From Acidobacteriota bacterium (GTDB taxonomy: Bacteria > Acidobacteriota > Terriglobia > Acidiferrales > UBA7541), in contig PMTV01000043.1 in NCBI GenBank assembly GCA_003167215.1, positions 25,489 to 89,488 on the forward strand: 64,000 bases of DNA, in the 5' to 3' direction. Position numbers and translations under genes: made by a program. Of this stretch, positions 1 to 9,306 are shown piece by piece; position 1 is the stretch's first letter, and every line of letters begins with the position of its first letter. Below the pieces are notes generated by a model. That model did no database searches. It was not told the origin of the DNA and worked only from the letters and a program-made list of their open reading frames with translations.

Positions 1-1672
1 CCATGCCTTGGCCATAGAGGATTGCTGCCTGCTCGACTTTATCGCCGCGGGGAATCCGGAGATTGAAATAAGTCACCCCAGCCATCCAGCAAAGCCCGGC
101 GAGCGCCAAAAAGGACCCGCAGCAGAATAAAATGAACGCCTCCTGCGTGCGTCCCATGCTGAGCGCCTGACCGAACAAGTAGAGGGCAATGGCAAAGAGA
201 GTGAGGGCCCTGAGGTAACGAGTCGAGGCCTTGCTCCAGGCCAAGCTGATTTCGTTTTCGCCGTCCCACTTAGCAAAGTCCGTTTGTTCTGTGGTTAGAT
301 CCTTGGCCATGAGCTGCCTGGGGAAAAACGCGTCACTATCCGGGCCTTGGGGCCCGTCGAGCGAGGCAGTAAGCGACTTGTGGTCCGACTGTTCGGTAAA
401 GTCCTGCCAAGGCTCCATAGCGAGTTTGCCATCTTCCATATCGGCGCCCGGAACTCGATTTTGGGCGAGGTCTAACCGCTGCTGACCCGCCCTAAACTGC
501 GCACGATATTCCTGTCCGTCAGCAAGCTCCTGCAGCATCTGGTTATTCTGCGCGGTCCTTCGCGTACTGCTCTTCACCATCTCCATCTGATAGCGAAGCG
601 CCTCGCCTGCAGTCTGGCTCTGGTGAATTCCCGCGACGCTATACAAGACGCCATCGAGGGCGCTGAGTGAGGCTGTGATGGCGATGGCGGCCACGTTCCA
701 TACATGAAATCGGTGCTTATCGAGGCCGACGTGGACGTGCTCGGCGCAATACGAATGCGGCCCAATTTCTCCGGCGTGGACGACTTCGTCGTCTTCCAGT
801 TCCTTGTCCAGCAGGAAAAACTCTTTGATTCTGCAAGTGGTGGAAAGCCAATATCCCAGGATCATTAGCACGGCAATCACTAAACTATATCTTCCGAACA
901 CCTTCCAGGAATCCAAGTCGCCCCAAACGGACAGTAGAATTCCGGCGATAGCAGTGACGCATGCCAGGCGTAGAAGCCAAATCACAACGCGGGGTTTGTC
1001 CCTATACAGTTGGGCAAAAGTAAACAGGGCCAGCGACATGACAAGGAGCACAACAGAAACTGCCAGGCGCTTTACGCGCCCCTGGGCAGCTCTTATTTCG
1101 CACTCCAGACCGTTCCAAATGCCGGCGTTTTCAACCGAGCATTGCTGTGGTCCGTTGGTTTCGAAGCCAAAGCCCGCCAGGGTGTTGGCAATAGCCAGCT
1201 GTATTTTGGCCGCCGGAAATACCTTGGTGTCCTCATATCGCAAGCCAAAGTTGGCGAAGTTCTTATAGAAGGGAATCTGCGATTTGCCCATGGCGGAACG
1301 TTGCTGAGAATAGAGATCCTGAAGGGCGGCGCCGGCAAGATCATGGTTCCGGCGAAGATCTTCGGCGTTCAGCCTGCGATTATAACTTTCCTGGTAGTGG
1401 AGGTCGCTCGTGGCCCAATACTTATTGTACTGAGAAAGATCGTAAAGATATTCCTGCCAGTATTTCAATTCGAGCAACTGGCCGTGTTCCAGCATACGCT
1501 CGTGGAGCGAAGCATCCAGCTCCGCTTTCCCAGCTTGAAAGGCGGTGACGGCGCCGAATATAGCCACTACAGCCATAACCATGGCCATGCGCAACGTTTT
1601 TTTCGCCAGCCAATTAGGGATGAAATCGAGCACACGATTGAAGCGATTAGGCGCCGCGCTAGTCTCGTTCAT
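1..1672 (-). CDS. Multi-pass membrane protein of unknown function, 3' end outside window
   Basis: The minus strand is open from an ATG at 1672 to the left edge: 557 codons with no stop, so the C-terminus is missing. I read about seven hydrophobic segments, near residues 28-46, 203-222, 229-250, 263-280, 326-346, 489-506 and 512-535. The stretch between segments 1 and 2 (about 150 residues) is rich in Tyr, Gln and Trp and looks like a soluble domain, as does the acidic stretch at 350-485. The last visible residues (about 542-557) could begin a helical repeat such as a TPR, but too little is present to say. I do not recognise the family. Plus-strand open frames over the same bases are shadows. 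Existence is well supported by the length of the open frame and its coherent membrane pattern; function is unknown. Confidence 0.8.
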   Translation of the reverse strand, partial: MNETSAAPNRFNRVLDFIPNWLAKKTLRMAMVMAVVAIFGAVTAFQAGKAELDASLHERMLEHGQLLELKYWQEYLYDLSQYNKYWATSDLHYQESYNRRLNAEDLRRNHDLAGAALQDLYSQQRSAMGKSQIPFYKNFANFGLRYEDTKVFPAAKIQLAIANTLAGFGFETNGPQQCSVENAGIWNGLECEIRAAQGRVKRLAVSVVLLVMSLALFTFAQLYRDKPRVVIWLLRLACVTAIAGILLSVWGDLDSWKVFGRYSLVIAVLMILGYWLSTTCRIKEFFLLDKELEDDEVVHAGEIGPHSYCAEHVHVGLDKHRFHVWNVAAIAITASLSALDGVLYSVAGIHQSQTAGEALRYQMEMVKSSTRRTAQNNQMLQELADGQEYRAQFRAGQQRLDLAQNRVPGADMEDGKLAMEPWQDFTEQSDHKSLTASLDGPQGPDSDAFFPRQLMAKDLTTEQTDFAKWDGENEISLAWSKASTRYLRALTLFAIALYLFGQALSMGRTQEAFILFCCGSFLALAGLCWMAGVTYFNLRIPRGDKVEQAAILYGQGM

Positions 1673-1851
1673 TCCGAAAAACCCTACCCCAGCTAACTCC
1701 TGGTGTCAATCCAGCGCCCGCCAAGCCGAATATGGAATCTTGGGGCGGTGAAAGTGTCTGATGGATCGGGACGGGTGAATTGAAGATCTTCAAGGGAAAC
1801 CTGGAGAGGTTCATAGTTCTGCGAGTTCACCTTCCCGATTTATAGCAGCTA

Positions 1852-3216
1852 TCACTGATTCCAAACTGCTTTGATGTTGGTGAACTCGCGAATTCCATAA
1901 ACTCCCAGTTCACGGCCGATGCCCGACCGTTTGGCGCCGCCGAAGGGAAGGCGCGGATCAGACACGACCATGCGGTTGATGAACACCATGCCCGCCTCGA
2001 TGCCATTGATGAACTGATCCTGCTCGCTTTTTTCGCTGGTCCACGCGCTGGCGCCCAATCCGAAAGGCGTGGCGTTAGCGATGCGAATCGCGTCGTTGAT
2101 ATCTTTGGCGCGAAACAGGGAAGCGACCGGGCCGAAAAGCTCGTCGCAAGCTGCGGGAGAGCCGTCGGGGATATTGCTCAGCACCGTGGGAGCGTAGAAA
2201 TTTCCGGGGCGGTTCAAAGGCTTTCCGCCGGTGAGTAATTTCGCTCCCGCTTTGATCGTTTTTTGGACATCTGCGTCGAGCGTGGTGACTCCGTCAGCCG
2301 TCGCTAGCGGGCCTAACTCCGTGGTTTCATCGAACGGATCACCGATTTTCAGGGATTCCATTTTCTCGACGAAGAGTTTTTCGAAGTCGTCGGCGATGCG
2401 CTGATCGACTATGAACCGCTTGGCGGCGATGCAGGATTGGCCATTGTTCTGCACGCGAGCTTTCACCGCGGCAGCGGCCGTTTCCTTAAGGTTTGCGCTG
2501 GGCATCACGATGAAGGGATCGCTGCCTCCAAGCTCCAGCACGATTTTTTTGATTTTCTTTGCCGCAGCTACGGCGACCTGAATTCCTGCGCCTTCACTCC
2601 CGGTCAGCGTGGCAGCAGCGATTCGAGTGTCGGCAATAATGCCGCCGACTTTGTCGGAACCGATAAGCAGAGTTTGAAACGCTCCTTGCGGGAAACCGGC
2701 GCGAAGGAAAATGTCTTCAATCAGAAGAGCGCACTGCGGGACATTGGAGGCATGTTTGAGGAGTCCCATATTGCCGGCCATCAGCGCCGGCGCGGCGAAG
2801 CGAAACACCTGCCAGAAGGGAAAATTCCAAGGCATCACGGCGAGCACCGGGCCCAGGGGCTGATATCGAATGAAACTGCGTGAGGCGCTGGTTTCGACTA
2901 CTTCATCGGCCAGAAAACGCTCGGCGTGCTCGGCATAATAGCGGCAGCCGACGGCGCACTTCGCGGCTTCGTCCACCGCGGCGCGAATGGGTTTGCCCAT
3001 CTCGAGTGTCATCACGCGGCCGAATGCTTCTTTTTCCTTCTCGAGAATTTCAGCCGCTCGCAACATCATCTCCGCTCGCTTCAAGTAGGGAACGCTTTTG
3101 TAAGAGCGAAAGGTTTCCGTTGCGAGATGAAGCTTTTGTTCAATTTGCGCGTCTGACAAGGCGTCGAAAGACTTTATAAGCTCGCCGGTGGCGGGATTGA
3201 TCGTCGCGATAGCCAT
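1852..3216 (-). CDS. NAD(P)-dependent aldehyde dehydrogenase, succinate-semialdehyde dehydrogenase type
   Basis: A 454-residue aldehyde dehydrogenase that oxidises an aldehyde to the acid in the cytoplasm. The catalytic Cys is C262 in NNGQSC and the general-base Glu is E228 in LELGGSDPF; the PWNFPFWQ segment lies in the cofactor-binding half. The N-terminal ATINPATGE and the overall length match the short GabD/Sad (YneI) group, which oxidises succinate semialdehyde, so that substrate is the best guess but not proven. I chose ATG at 3216 because GAGGAAAGA lies just upstream; an in-frame start at 3267 would add 17 residues unlike the family. No GABA transaminase or other pathway partner is adjacent; the neighbour downstream is the unrelated membrane protein. 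Confidence 0.9.
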   Translation of the reverse strand: MAIATINPATGELIKSFDALSDAQIEQKLHLATETFRSYKSVPYLKRAEMMLRAAEILEKEKEAFGRVMTLEMGKPIRAAVDEAAKCAVGCRYYAEHAERFLADEVVETSASRSFIRYQPLGPVLAVMPWNFPFWQVFRFAAPALMAGNMGLLKHASNVPQCALLIEDIFLRAGFPQGAFQTLLIGSDKVGGIIADTRIAAATLTGSEGAGIQVAVAAAKKIKKIVLELGGSDPFIVMPSANLKETAAAAVKARVQNNGQSCIAAKRFIVDQRIADDFEKLFVEKMESLKIGDPFDETTELGPLATADGVTTLDADVQKTIKAGAKLLTGGKPLNRPGNFYAPTVLSNIPDGSPAACDELFGPVASLFRAKDINDAIRIANATPFGLGASAWTSEKSEQDQFINGIEAGMVFINRMVVSDPRLPFGGAKRSGIGRELGVYGIREFTNIKAVWNQ

Positions 3217-3300
3217 TCTTTCCTCTTGTGAGAAGGGGGAAACAGGCTTTCCCCAGATTAATTTCAAGATCTCAATGCGTCCAATCAGACTACCACATGA

Positions 3301-3732
3301 TCATTTGAATCGGAGTTCGTTGGAGGGGCGGATCAGGGGTGCGGGAATACTAAGATTATTGCGGTGAGCTTCCGACGGGTGGTTGACCTTTGACGGCCGC
3401 CCGGATTGCTGAAGGCGCTGATGAGCTTCTTCCCAGGACGGCGGCTGCGGCGATTCCTGAGTCCAATGGGCGACGGCAGCCTCGTCGCACCACTGCGGCA
3501 AGCGCCGCATAACTTGGCGATGAACTCCCGAGAGCATATAAGCCTTCATGGCCTGCTCGGAGTTCCAGACCGTGCGAGTCCAAAACGTATTGTGGGCATC
3601 GCGGAGGACGGTAACAACGAGACTCCCTTCAGCGGACTTGGCCTGTTGCGCCGAGCGGAAAGCTTGGATGAAAAACGCCGGAAGGTAACGCCAAGATCGC
3701 ACCCGCAGGCGTGTGAGGGAAACGAAGAACAT
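3301..3732 (-). CDS. Small ABM/DUF3291-like protein
   Basis: A 143-residue protein starting at ATG 3732. Residues about 1-95 look like a dimeric alpha/beta barrel of the antibiotic-biosynthesis-monooxygenase type: a strand with SLTRLRVRS, a helix with AFFIQAFRSAQQA, the pattern VTVLRDAHNTFWTRTVW and a helix with AMKAYMLSGVHRQVM. This pattern resembles DUF3291/spheroidene-monooxygenase-like proteins, in which a heme or oxygen role is often suggested but substrates are mostly unknown. The last 40 residues are Pro/Ser-rich and probably disordered. It is monocistronic and diverges from the carboxylate-amine ligase at 3863, leaving 130 bp for two promoters. Fold call moderate; function unknown. 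Confidence 0.7.
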   Translation of the reverse strand: MFFVSLTRLRVRSWRYLPAFFIQAFRSAQQAKSAEGSLVVTVLRDAHNTFWTRTVWNSEQAMKAYMLSGVHRQVMRRLPQWCDEAAVAHWTQESPQPPSWEEAHQRLQQSGRPSKVNHPSEAHRNNLSIPAPLIRPSNELRFK

Positions 3733-3862
3733 GTCTATGCGATATTAAACCTAAACCCGAATGCAAGCAGCCCTTCTAACCATGCCCTAGCCATGTAATT
3801 CGGCCAAAGTTCGCGTATGATAGTAGCGAACTCCCCGTGTTTCGGACCGGAGAAGACCTCTC

Positions 3863-4984
3863 ATGAATCACCGGTTCACCATAGGTGTCGAAGAAGAGTT
3901 TCAAATTGTTGACCCGGCGACGGGAGAGCTGCGTTCGCACGTAAGCGAGCTTGTTGCCGCCACTTCGCCGGGCCTGGGCGAGCAGGTTAAGCCCGAGATG
4001 CATCAGTCCATCGTTGAAATCGGCACGAAGATCTGCAACAACGTGGACGAATTGGCGGCGGACATGCGGCGCACACGCGGCGAATTGGTGCGAGCTGCTG
4101 AAAAAGTGGGCCTGCAAGTTGCTGCCGCCGGCACGCATCCTTTTTCAAGCTGGATCGATCAGGTGATCTCGCCGGGAGAGCGCTACCAAAACATCGTTGA
4201 AGAGCTGCAGCAACTGGCGCGCTCGCTGCTAATTTTCGGAATGCACGTGCACGTGGCGGTGCCCGATCGCACGAGCATGATCGACCTGATGAATATGGCG
4301 CGCTATTTTCTGCCGCATCTCTTGGCGCTTTCCACCAGTTCGCCTTTTTGGATGGGGCGCGATACGGGCTTGAAGTCATTTCGCACGACGGTATTCCGGC
4401 GTTTCCCGCGCACGGGAATTCCGGACCACTTCAGCTCCTGGAGCGAGTACGAGGATTACGTAAATCTGCTGGTGCATCTGCACTGCATCGACAACGCAAA
4501 AAAGATCTGGTGGGACGTTCGGCCGCATCCCACGTTCGGGACACTTGAATTTCGAGTATTTGACGTGGCCACGCGATTGGACGAAGGCATCGCTATCGCG
4601 GCTCTGACGCAGGCTCTCGTGGTGAAGCTGCATCGGCTTTACACGCGCAATATCAGCTATCGCATGTATCCTCGCGCGCTGATCGAAGAAAATAAATGGC
4701 GGGCGGCGCGCTGGGGAGTGGAAGGCAAACTCATTGATTTCGGCAAGCAAGCGGAAGTGCCCATGCAGGAGTTGGGGGAAGAGCTTCTTGAATTCACATA
4801 CGATGTCGCGGGCGATCTGGGAAGCCGCGCAGCGCTTGAACCGATTCACAGGATTCTGCGAGAGGGCACCAGCGCCGAACGGCAGTTGCGCGTATTCAAG
4901 GAAACGGGCGATTTGAAGCAAGTAGTGAAGCACATTGTGGAAGAAACGAGCGAGGGTATAACCCAGCAAGCATCCTCGGCATAG
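3863..4984 (+). CDS. Carboxylate-amine ligase, GCS2/YbdK family
   Basis: A 373-residue protein of the glutamate-cysteine ligase type 2 family. Residues 8-17 carry the diagnostic GVEEEFQIVD metal/ATP-binding start; FGMHVHVAV, the middle WWDVRPHPTFGTLEFRVFD and the C-terminal helical part are also typical. The family joins the gamma- or alpha-carboxyl of an acidic amino acid to an amine using ATP; YbdK itself has weak gamma-glutamyl-cysteine ligase activity, so the true substrate here is open. ATG 3863 follows GGAGAAG. It is the first gene of a plus-strand run with two further ligases (5107, 6093) and an M29-like peptidase (7544), which argues for a dedicated small-molecule pathway rather than ordinary glutathione synthesis. 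Confidence 0.92.
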   Translation: MNHRFTIGVEEEFQIVDPATGELRSHVSELVAATSPGLGEQVKPEMHQSIVEIGTKICNNVDELAADMRRTRGELVRAAEKVGLQVAAAGTHPFSSWIDQVISPGERYQNIVEELQQLARSLLIFGMHVHVAVPDRTSMIDLMNMARYFLPHLLALSTSSPFWMGRDTGLKSFRTTVFRRFPRTGIPDHFSSWSEYEDYVNLLVHLHCIDNAKKIWWDVRPHPTFGTLEFRVFDVATRLDEGIAIAALTQALVVKLHRLYTRNISYRMYPRALIEENKWRAARWGVEGKLIDFGKQAEVPMQELGEELLEFTYDVAGDLGSRAALEPIHRILREGTSAERQLRVFKETGDLKQVVKHIVEETSEGITQQASSA

Positions 4985-5106
4985 GCCGTTTTGGGTGCGC
5001 CAAGATGGGCTGGAAGCGAATTGTTATGCTGAACGAGCGAAACTCGCCAAAACGAGATGCCTCACCAGACGTGAAGAGTTCCGTTCCCAATAAAGGAAGT
5101 GCTGCG

Positions 5107-6096
5107 ATGAAAATTGGACTTCTTTGCGGCCGCGAATACAGCTTCCCGCCGGCCTTTATCGAGAAAGTAAATGAGCTGGGGGAGCGCGACAACGTCACGG
5201 CGGAATTCGTTCACCTGGGCGGGGTGCGCATGGGCGAACCCGCGCAGTATCGCGTGATCGTGGACCGTATTTCGCACGAAGTGGACTTTTATCGGGGATA
5301 TTTGAAGCACGCCGTGCTGCAGGGCACTTACGTCATCAACAATCCTTTCTGGTGGACAGCGGACGACAAATTTTTCAACTACGCCGTGGCCTCAAAGCTT
5401 GGTATCGCCATTCCCAAGACGATTCTGTTGCCGCAGAAGTCCTATCCGTCCGATGTGGACATCACGTCGGAATCGTTGCGAAATCTGGAATACCCGATTA
5501 ACTGGGACGCTTTGCTCGATGCAGTTGGCCGGCCGGCGATTTTGAAGCCTTTTTCGGGCGGGGGATGGAAGCACGTTTACAAAGTGAATAATCGAGAAGA
5601 GCTGCTGGCCGCGTACGACGCCACCGGGCCCACCTGCATGACGCTTCAGGAATTTATCGATTTTGACAAGTATGTCCGCTGCTTCACGTTCGGCAAGATG
5701 GATATCATGCCAGTTGCTTACGATCCGAAGGAGCGCCGCTATCTGGTGGACCACAAGTATCTATCCGCGGAGCTGGGTTCGCGGATTGTGAGCGATGCGC
5801 AAACAATCAACCAAGCGCTGGGATACGAAATGAACACGATTGAATTTGCGGTCAAGCAAGGCGTGCCTTACGCCATCGATTTTCTGAATCCTGCGCCGGA
5901 TTTCGAGCGCGATCGCATTACTGAGTTTTACTTCGAAACTGTCGTGGACCGAATGGCTCGGCTGGTAATCGACCGCGCGCTTAACGGCTTGCCGGCAAAT
6001 TCCTGGCCTCGGTGGGAAGAAATGCTGGGCATCGGCGCTGCTAGCGGTTTTACGGGCGCACCGGAGAAGGGCCGCGCGGGAGCGAAAACTGCGTGA
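5107..6096 (+). CDS. ATP-grasp ligase
   Basis: A 329-residue cytoplasmic ATP-grasp protein. Visible parts are the ATP-binding Lys with glycine-rich loop (ILKPFSGGGWKHVY, K147), the adenine-contact segment TLQEFIDFDKYVR and a late IEFAVKQG...AIDFLNPAPD segment carrying the Mg-binding acidic/Asn residues. The family activates a carboxylate as acyl phosphate and couples it to an amine or thiol; the N-terminal third (LLCGREYSFPPAFIE onward) presumably forms the substrate domain. ATG 5107 is preferred over an upstream in-frame start at 5005 because AAAGGAAG precedes it and the core begins there. It follows the GCS2 gene by 122 bp, and its stop overlaps the GTG start of the next ligase, so those two are translationally coupled. 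Substrate unknown. Confidence 0.9.
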   Translation: MKIGLLCGREYSFPPAFIEKVNELGERDNVTAEFVHLGGVRMGEPAQYRVIVDRISHEVDFYRGYLKHAVLQGTYVINNPFWWTADDKFFNYAVASKLGIAIPKTILLPQKSYPSDVDITSESLRNLEYPINWDALLDAVGRPAILKPFSGGGWKHVYKVNNREELLAAYDATGPTCMTLQEFIDFDKYVRCFTFGKMDIMPVAYDPKERRYLVDHKYLSAELGSRIVSDAQTINQALGYEMNTIEFAVKQGVPYAIDFLNPAPDFERDRITEFYFETVVDRMARLVIDRALNGLPANSWPRWEEMLGIGAASGFTGAPEKGRAGAKTA

Positions 6097-7472
6097 GCGG
6101 TTCCGTCCGGGCTTCGCAAACACCGTCTTCTCCCGCTGAGCATTGGCACGGGCTCTTGCGTCCGGACGTGGAGCTTGCTCCCGCGTTTTGGGCTGAGTTG
6201 AATGCGCGCATGCGCGCGGAGAAACTCACATTTGGAGACCGCGTACACTGTCCATTCCTGCGGCCTTTCTTCCTCAGCACGCAAGATGAAAATCGTGTGC
6301 GCGAAGTCGCGGAACTGATCGCGGAGCTTGGCGAACGCGTTGTAGCGCGGGCGCTAGCCGATCCGGCATTGCTGGCGCAAGTAGGGCTGTCGCGCGAAGA
6401 AGAGCGCCTCGCGCGCATTTCGCCGCGGTACAAGACTGCCAGCACCGCTTCGCGTCTCGATGCTTTTCTGCTTCCCAACTCCTTGCAGTTCGCCGAATAC
6501 AATGCTGAGTCGCCTGCGGGGCCCGGTTACGCCGAGACTTTGGCGGGAGTATTTCGCACGTTGCCGATCATGGAACGTTTCGCGGAGCACTACACGGTTC
6601 GGCAGTTTTCGTTGATCGAGCAGTTGCTCGCGGCGCTGCTCGCGAGCTATCGCGAATGGGGCGGAACGGCTTCGCCTCCGGTAATCGCGATCGTTGACTG
6701 GCGCGAGGTGCCTACCTGGAGCGAGTTTGAAATTTTGCAGGCGCGTTTTGAAAAAGCGGGCGTGCCGACGGTTGTCTGTACTCCGTCCGATCTCGTATTT
6801 GACAGCACGAAGCTCATGGCGAATGGCCGCCGCATCGACCTGGTCTATCGCCGAGTGCTTATCAACGACATTCTTGCCCGTCCTGCTGAATGCGAAGCGC
6901 TGGTAAAGGCGTACGAAGCGGGGGCTGCCTGCGTGGCGAACGCGCTGACGTGCAAAATCGCCCACAAGAAAGCGTTCTTCGCAGTTCTTACCGATGAGCG
7001 AAACTCATCACTATTCAGCGCGAACGAGCGCGAAGTGATCCGCCGCCACATCCCGTGGACGCGTTTGCTAGAGGACGCCAAGACCACGCGCGACGGCGAA
7101 TCTTTCGGCATACTCGATTACGTTCGCAAGCGCAGAAATGATTTCGTGCTGAAGCCGAACGACGAGTACGGCGGCACGGGTGTGACGCTGGGCTGGGAAA
7201 TGGACGACCAAGCGTGGGACGACGCCCTGCAGCGGGCGCTTTCCGACCGCGATAGCAAATGGGTGGTGCAGCAGCGCATCGCGGTGCGGCGCGAAGTTTT
7301 TCCGGTGCGTACGCCGAACGGAATCGAGATGCGCGACATGCTCGTGGATTTCGCGCCATATCTGTTCCGCGGCCGCATGGCTGGATGCTTGACGCGGTTG
7401 AGTTCAACCGGTTTGGCGAACGTCACCTCCGGCGGCGGCCAGGTTCCTTCCTTCGTCGTCGATCCGCGCTGA
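6093..7472 (+). CDS. Circularly permuted ATP-grasp type protein
   Basis: A 459-residue protein starting with GTG at 6093, overlapping the previous TGA by 3 bases. Residues about 133-144 read FAEYNAESPAGP, as in circularly permuted ATP-grasp proteins where the NxES acidic segment comes before the Lys loop. The Lys loop is near the C-terminus (FVLKPNDEYGGTGVTLGW, K354), followed by VVQQRIAVRREVFPV. This order is the hallmark of the permuted family. Such proteins are usually found beside alpha-E or transglutaminase-like genes, or act as amide ligases; neither partner is present here. Tight coupling to the ATP-grasp at 5107 suggests consecutive ligations on one product. Substrate unknown. Confidence 0.88.
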   Translation: MSGSVRASQTPSSPAEHWHGLLRPDVELAPAFWAELNARMRAEKLTFGDRVHCPFLRPFFLSTQDENRVREVAELIAELGERVVARALADPALLAQVGLSREEERLARISPRYKTASTASRLDAFLLPNSLQFAEYNAESPAGPGYAETLAGVFRTLPIMERFAEHYTVRQFSLIEQLLAALLASYREWGGTASPPVIAIVDWREVPTWSEFEILQARFEKAGVPTVVCTPSDLVFDSTKLMANGRRIDLVYRRVLINDILARPAECEALVKAYEAGAACVANALTCKIAHKKAFFAVLTDERNSSLFSANEREVIRRHIPWTRLLEDAKTTRDGESFGILDYVRKRRNDFVLKPNDEYGGTGVTLGWEMDDQAWDDALQRALSDRDSKWVVQQRIAVRREVFPVRTPNGIEMRDMLVDFAPYLFRGRMAGCLTRLSSTGLANVTSGGGQVPSFVVDPR

Positions 7473-7543
7473 TGATAACCAGAGTTTGCTTTAGCGAAGG
7501 TTTATCCGTGGTAAAAACTCTGCGTCAAAATTACAATAACTGA

Positions 7544-8569
7544 ATGACTTTTGGAACTGTTAAGCCGGAGCTAATGCCCGGCGCCCGAAACGCGGTGGAA
7601 ACGTGCCTGGGGATACAGCCGAATGAGCGCGTGACGCTCATTGCGGATCGCCCGAGCGCGATTGTTGCAGCGAGTCTAGCGAAGGCGATTGTGGATCGTG
7701 GAGCGATCTGCGATCCGTTTCTGCTCGAGGATCTTGCTGCGCGGCCGCTGCTGCGCGCTCCGCAACCGGTGCTGGATTCGCTCGGCCGCGCTGATGCCGG
7801 AATTCTCTGCATGCAGCCGATGCTGGGAGAGCTGGCCGCACGCAAAGACATTGTGGGAGTGGTGGAGAGGCGCCACATCCGCTACGCGCACATGGTTGGG
7901 GTGACGCCGGAAATCATGCAGCAGGGAATGCGCGCGGATTACACCATGGTGGACAAATTGAGCGAGCGCCTGCTACAGCGCATGCATTCCGCGCGTTCGC
8001 TTACGGTGCGCACGGATGCGGGCACTTCTCTGGTTGCGAGTTTTGACGCCGCGCTCGACTGGGTGAAGACCAGCGGACTGATCAATCGGCGTTACTGGTC
8101 GAACCTGCCGGCCGGCGAGGTTTTCACTACGCCAGCGAAGGTGGACGGCACGTTTGTGTGCGACGGCACCGCTGGCGATCACTTCTGTGGAAAATACGGC
8201 GACCTGCAGAAAACGCCGCTCTCGCTTGAGATTAGCGGCGGCCGATTAGTGGCAGCGAAATGCGCGCGCAAGGATCTGGAAGAAGAATTCTGGAAATATT
8301 GCCACACGGATGAAAACAGCGACCGCGTTGGCGAGCTGGCTTTCGGGACGAACCTCAGCCTGTCAAACATGATTGGCGTTCTGCTACAGGACGAAAAGCT
8401 TCCTGGTGTTCATCTCGCTTTTGGCGATCCCTACGGCAGCCAAACGCACGCCGCGTGGACTTCGCGAACGCATGTGGACGTGCTAGCGCGGGCCTGCGAT
8501 GTGTGGATTGACGAAGAGCAAGTGATTGCCAAGGGCCGCTACCTACTTGACCGCTTGGGGTTGGCGTAG
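7544..8569 (+). CDS. M29 (AmpS/PepS)-like aminopeptidase
   Basis: A 341-residue protein with the layout of M29 metallo-aminopeptidases and their relatives (including NicX-type ring-cleaving dioxygenases). The N-terminal half has an alpha/beta substrate domain; the C-terminal half has GELAFGTNLSLS, GVHLAFGDPYG and HAAWTSRTHVDVLA, which carry the Glu/His/Asp metal ligands of the family. M29 enzymes use two divalent metals to remove N-terminal residues. The 71-bp gap from the permuted ATP-grasp and shared strand suggest the same transcript. In this context it could trim or recycle the ligase product, or be a metal enzyme of different chemistry. No clear Shine-Dalgarno precedes ATG 7544, so the start is only fair. 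Confidence 0.85.
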   Translation: MTFGTVKPELMPGARNAVETCLGIQPNERVTLIADRPSAIVAASLAKAIVDRGAICDPFLLEDLAARPLLRAPQPVLDSLGRADAGILCMQPMLGELAARKDIVGVVERRHIRYAHMVGVTPEIMQQGMRADYTMVDKLSERLLQRMHSARSLTVRTDAGTSLVASFDAALDWVKTSGLINRRYWSNLPAGEVFTTPAKVDGTFVCDGTAGDHFCGKYGDLQKTPLSLEISGGRLVAAKCARKDLEEEFWKYCHTDENSDRVGELAFGTNLSLSNMIGVLLQDEKLPGVHLAFGDPYGSQTHAAWTSRTHVDVLARACDVWIDEEQVIAKGRYLLDRLGLA

Positions 8570-8574
8570 CCGTT

Positions 8575-9306
8575 TCAAAATAGCCTGGTGATGTATTCCC
8601 ACATTTGATGTTTCCAGTAGGGCCAGTCGTGGCCGCCTTGCGGCCCCCAATCGTCGAGATGATGAGGAATTCCTTTGCTCGACAAGATATTCGAGAGACG
8701 GTAAGAGGGACCGCTGTGTTCCCACGGCCCGGAGCCTGTCGCGATGTGGATGTCGCACTGCGAGAGCTGCGCCATTACGTTTCCGTCTGAAAGATTTGAG
8801 AGGTAGTCCACCGGATTGTTGAAGTAGGTGTTGTCGTCGTACATCCCGTTCATGAAATTCTTAATGTCGTAAACGCCGGAAAGCGCGAAGCAGCGGCGCA
8901 CAACATCGGGATGCTTAAACAGAGTGTTTGCGGCGTGATAAGCGCCGAAAGATGCTCCCATGGTGGAAATCGCGATGTCCTGTGACTGACAGTTGTCGCG
9001 AATGAAAGGAACCACTTCGTTCCGCACATAGGCGTCGAATTGCGATTGAACCCAACTGCGATGAAAAGGGTGCGCACTCTTGTTATAGAAACCGGCGGAA
9101 TTCACGGAATTGATGCTGAAAAACTTCACGCGGCCAGCGTCGATCAAGGGCGACAAACTTCCGATGAGGCCCTGGCCCTCAAGCTCCCACTCATCGCCGG
9201 CGCTGGTGGGGAATCCCAGGAGCGGAGGCCCCCAGTGGCCGTAAACAACGACTCCCATATCGAGGCCGAGGCGATGCGAATACCACCGATGATATTCCCG
9301 TTTCAT
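8575..9306 (-). CDS. Esterase, enterochelin-esterase/esterase-D-like alpha/beta hydrolase
   Basis: A 243-residue alpha/beta hydrolase on the strand opposite its neighbours, ending 5 bp past the M29 stop. The nucleophile elbow is GASFG with S119 (preceded by IAISTM), and a late GPQGGHDWPYW supplies the probable catalytic His near residue 226. No signal peptide is visible, so it should be cytoplasmic. The N-terminal YSHRLGLDMGVVVYGHWG is typical of the putative esterase family that includes enterochelin esterase and S-formylglutathione hydrolase relatives. It diverges from the second esterase at 9522 with a 215-bp shared upstream region. It may act on the product of the ligase cluster; this is inference from position only. 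Confidence 0.88.
   Translation of the reverse strand: MKREYHRWYSHRLGLDMGVVVYGHWGPPLLGFPTSAGDEWELEGQGLIGSLSPLIDAGRVKFFSINSVNSAGFYNKSAHPFHRSWVQSQFDAYVRNEVVPFIRDNCQSQDIAISTMGASFGAYHAANTLFKHPDVVRRCFALSGVYDIKNFMNGMYDDNTYFNNPVDYLSNLSDGNVMAQLSQCDIHIATGSGPWEHSGPSYRLSNILSSKGIPHHLDDWGPQGGHDWPYWKHQMWEYITRLF

Noticed and set aside
804-1696. Two plus-strand open frames of 154 and 228 codons
   Set aside because: They lie opposite a 557-codon minus-strand frame with coherent membrane pattern; their own translations show no conserved pattern.
1681-1709. Promoter-like TTGACA with a 17-base spacer and TAGGGT on the minus strand, just upstream of ATG 1672
   Set aside because: The -10 element matches only three of six positions and would place the transcript start almost at the ATG.
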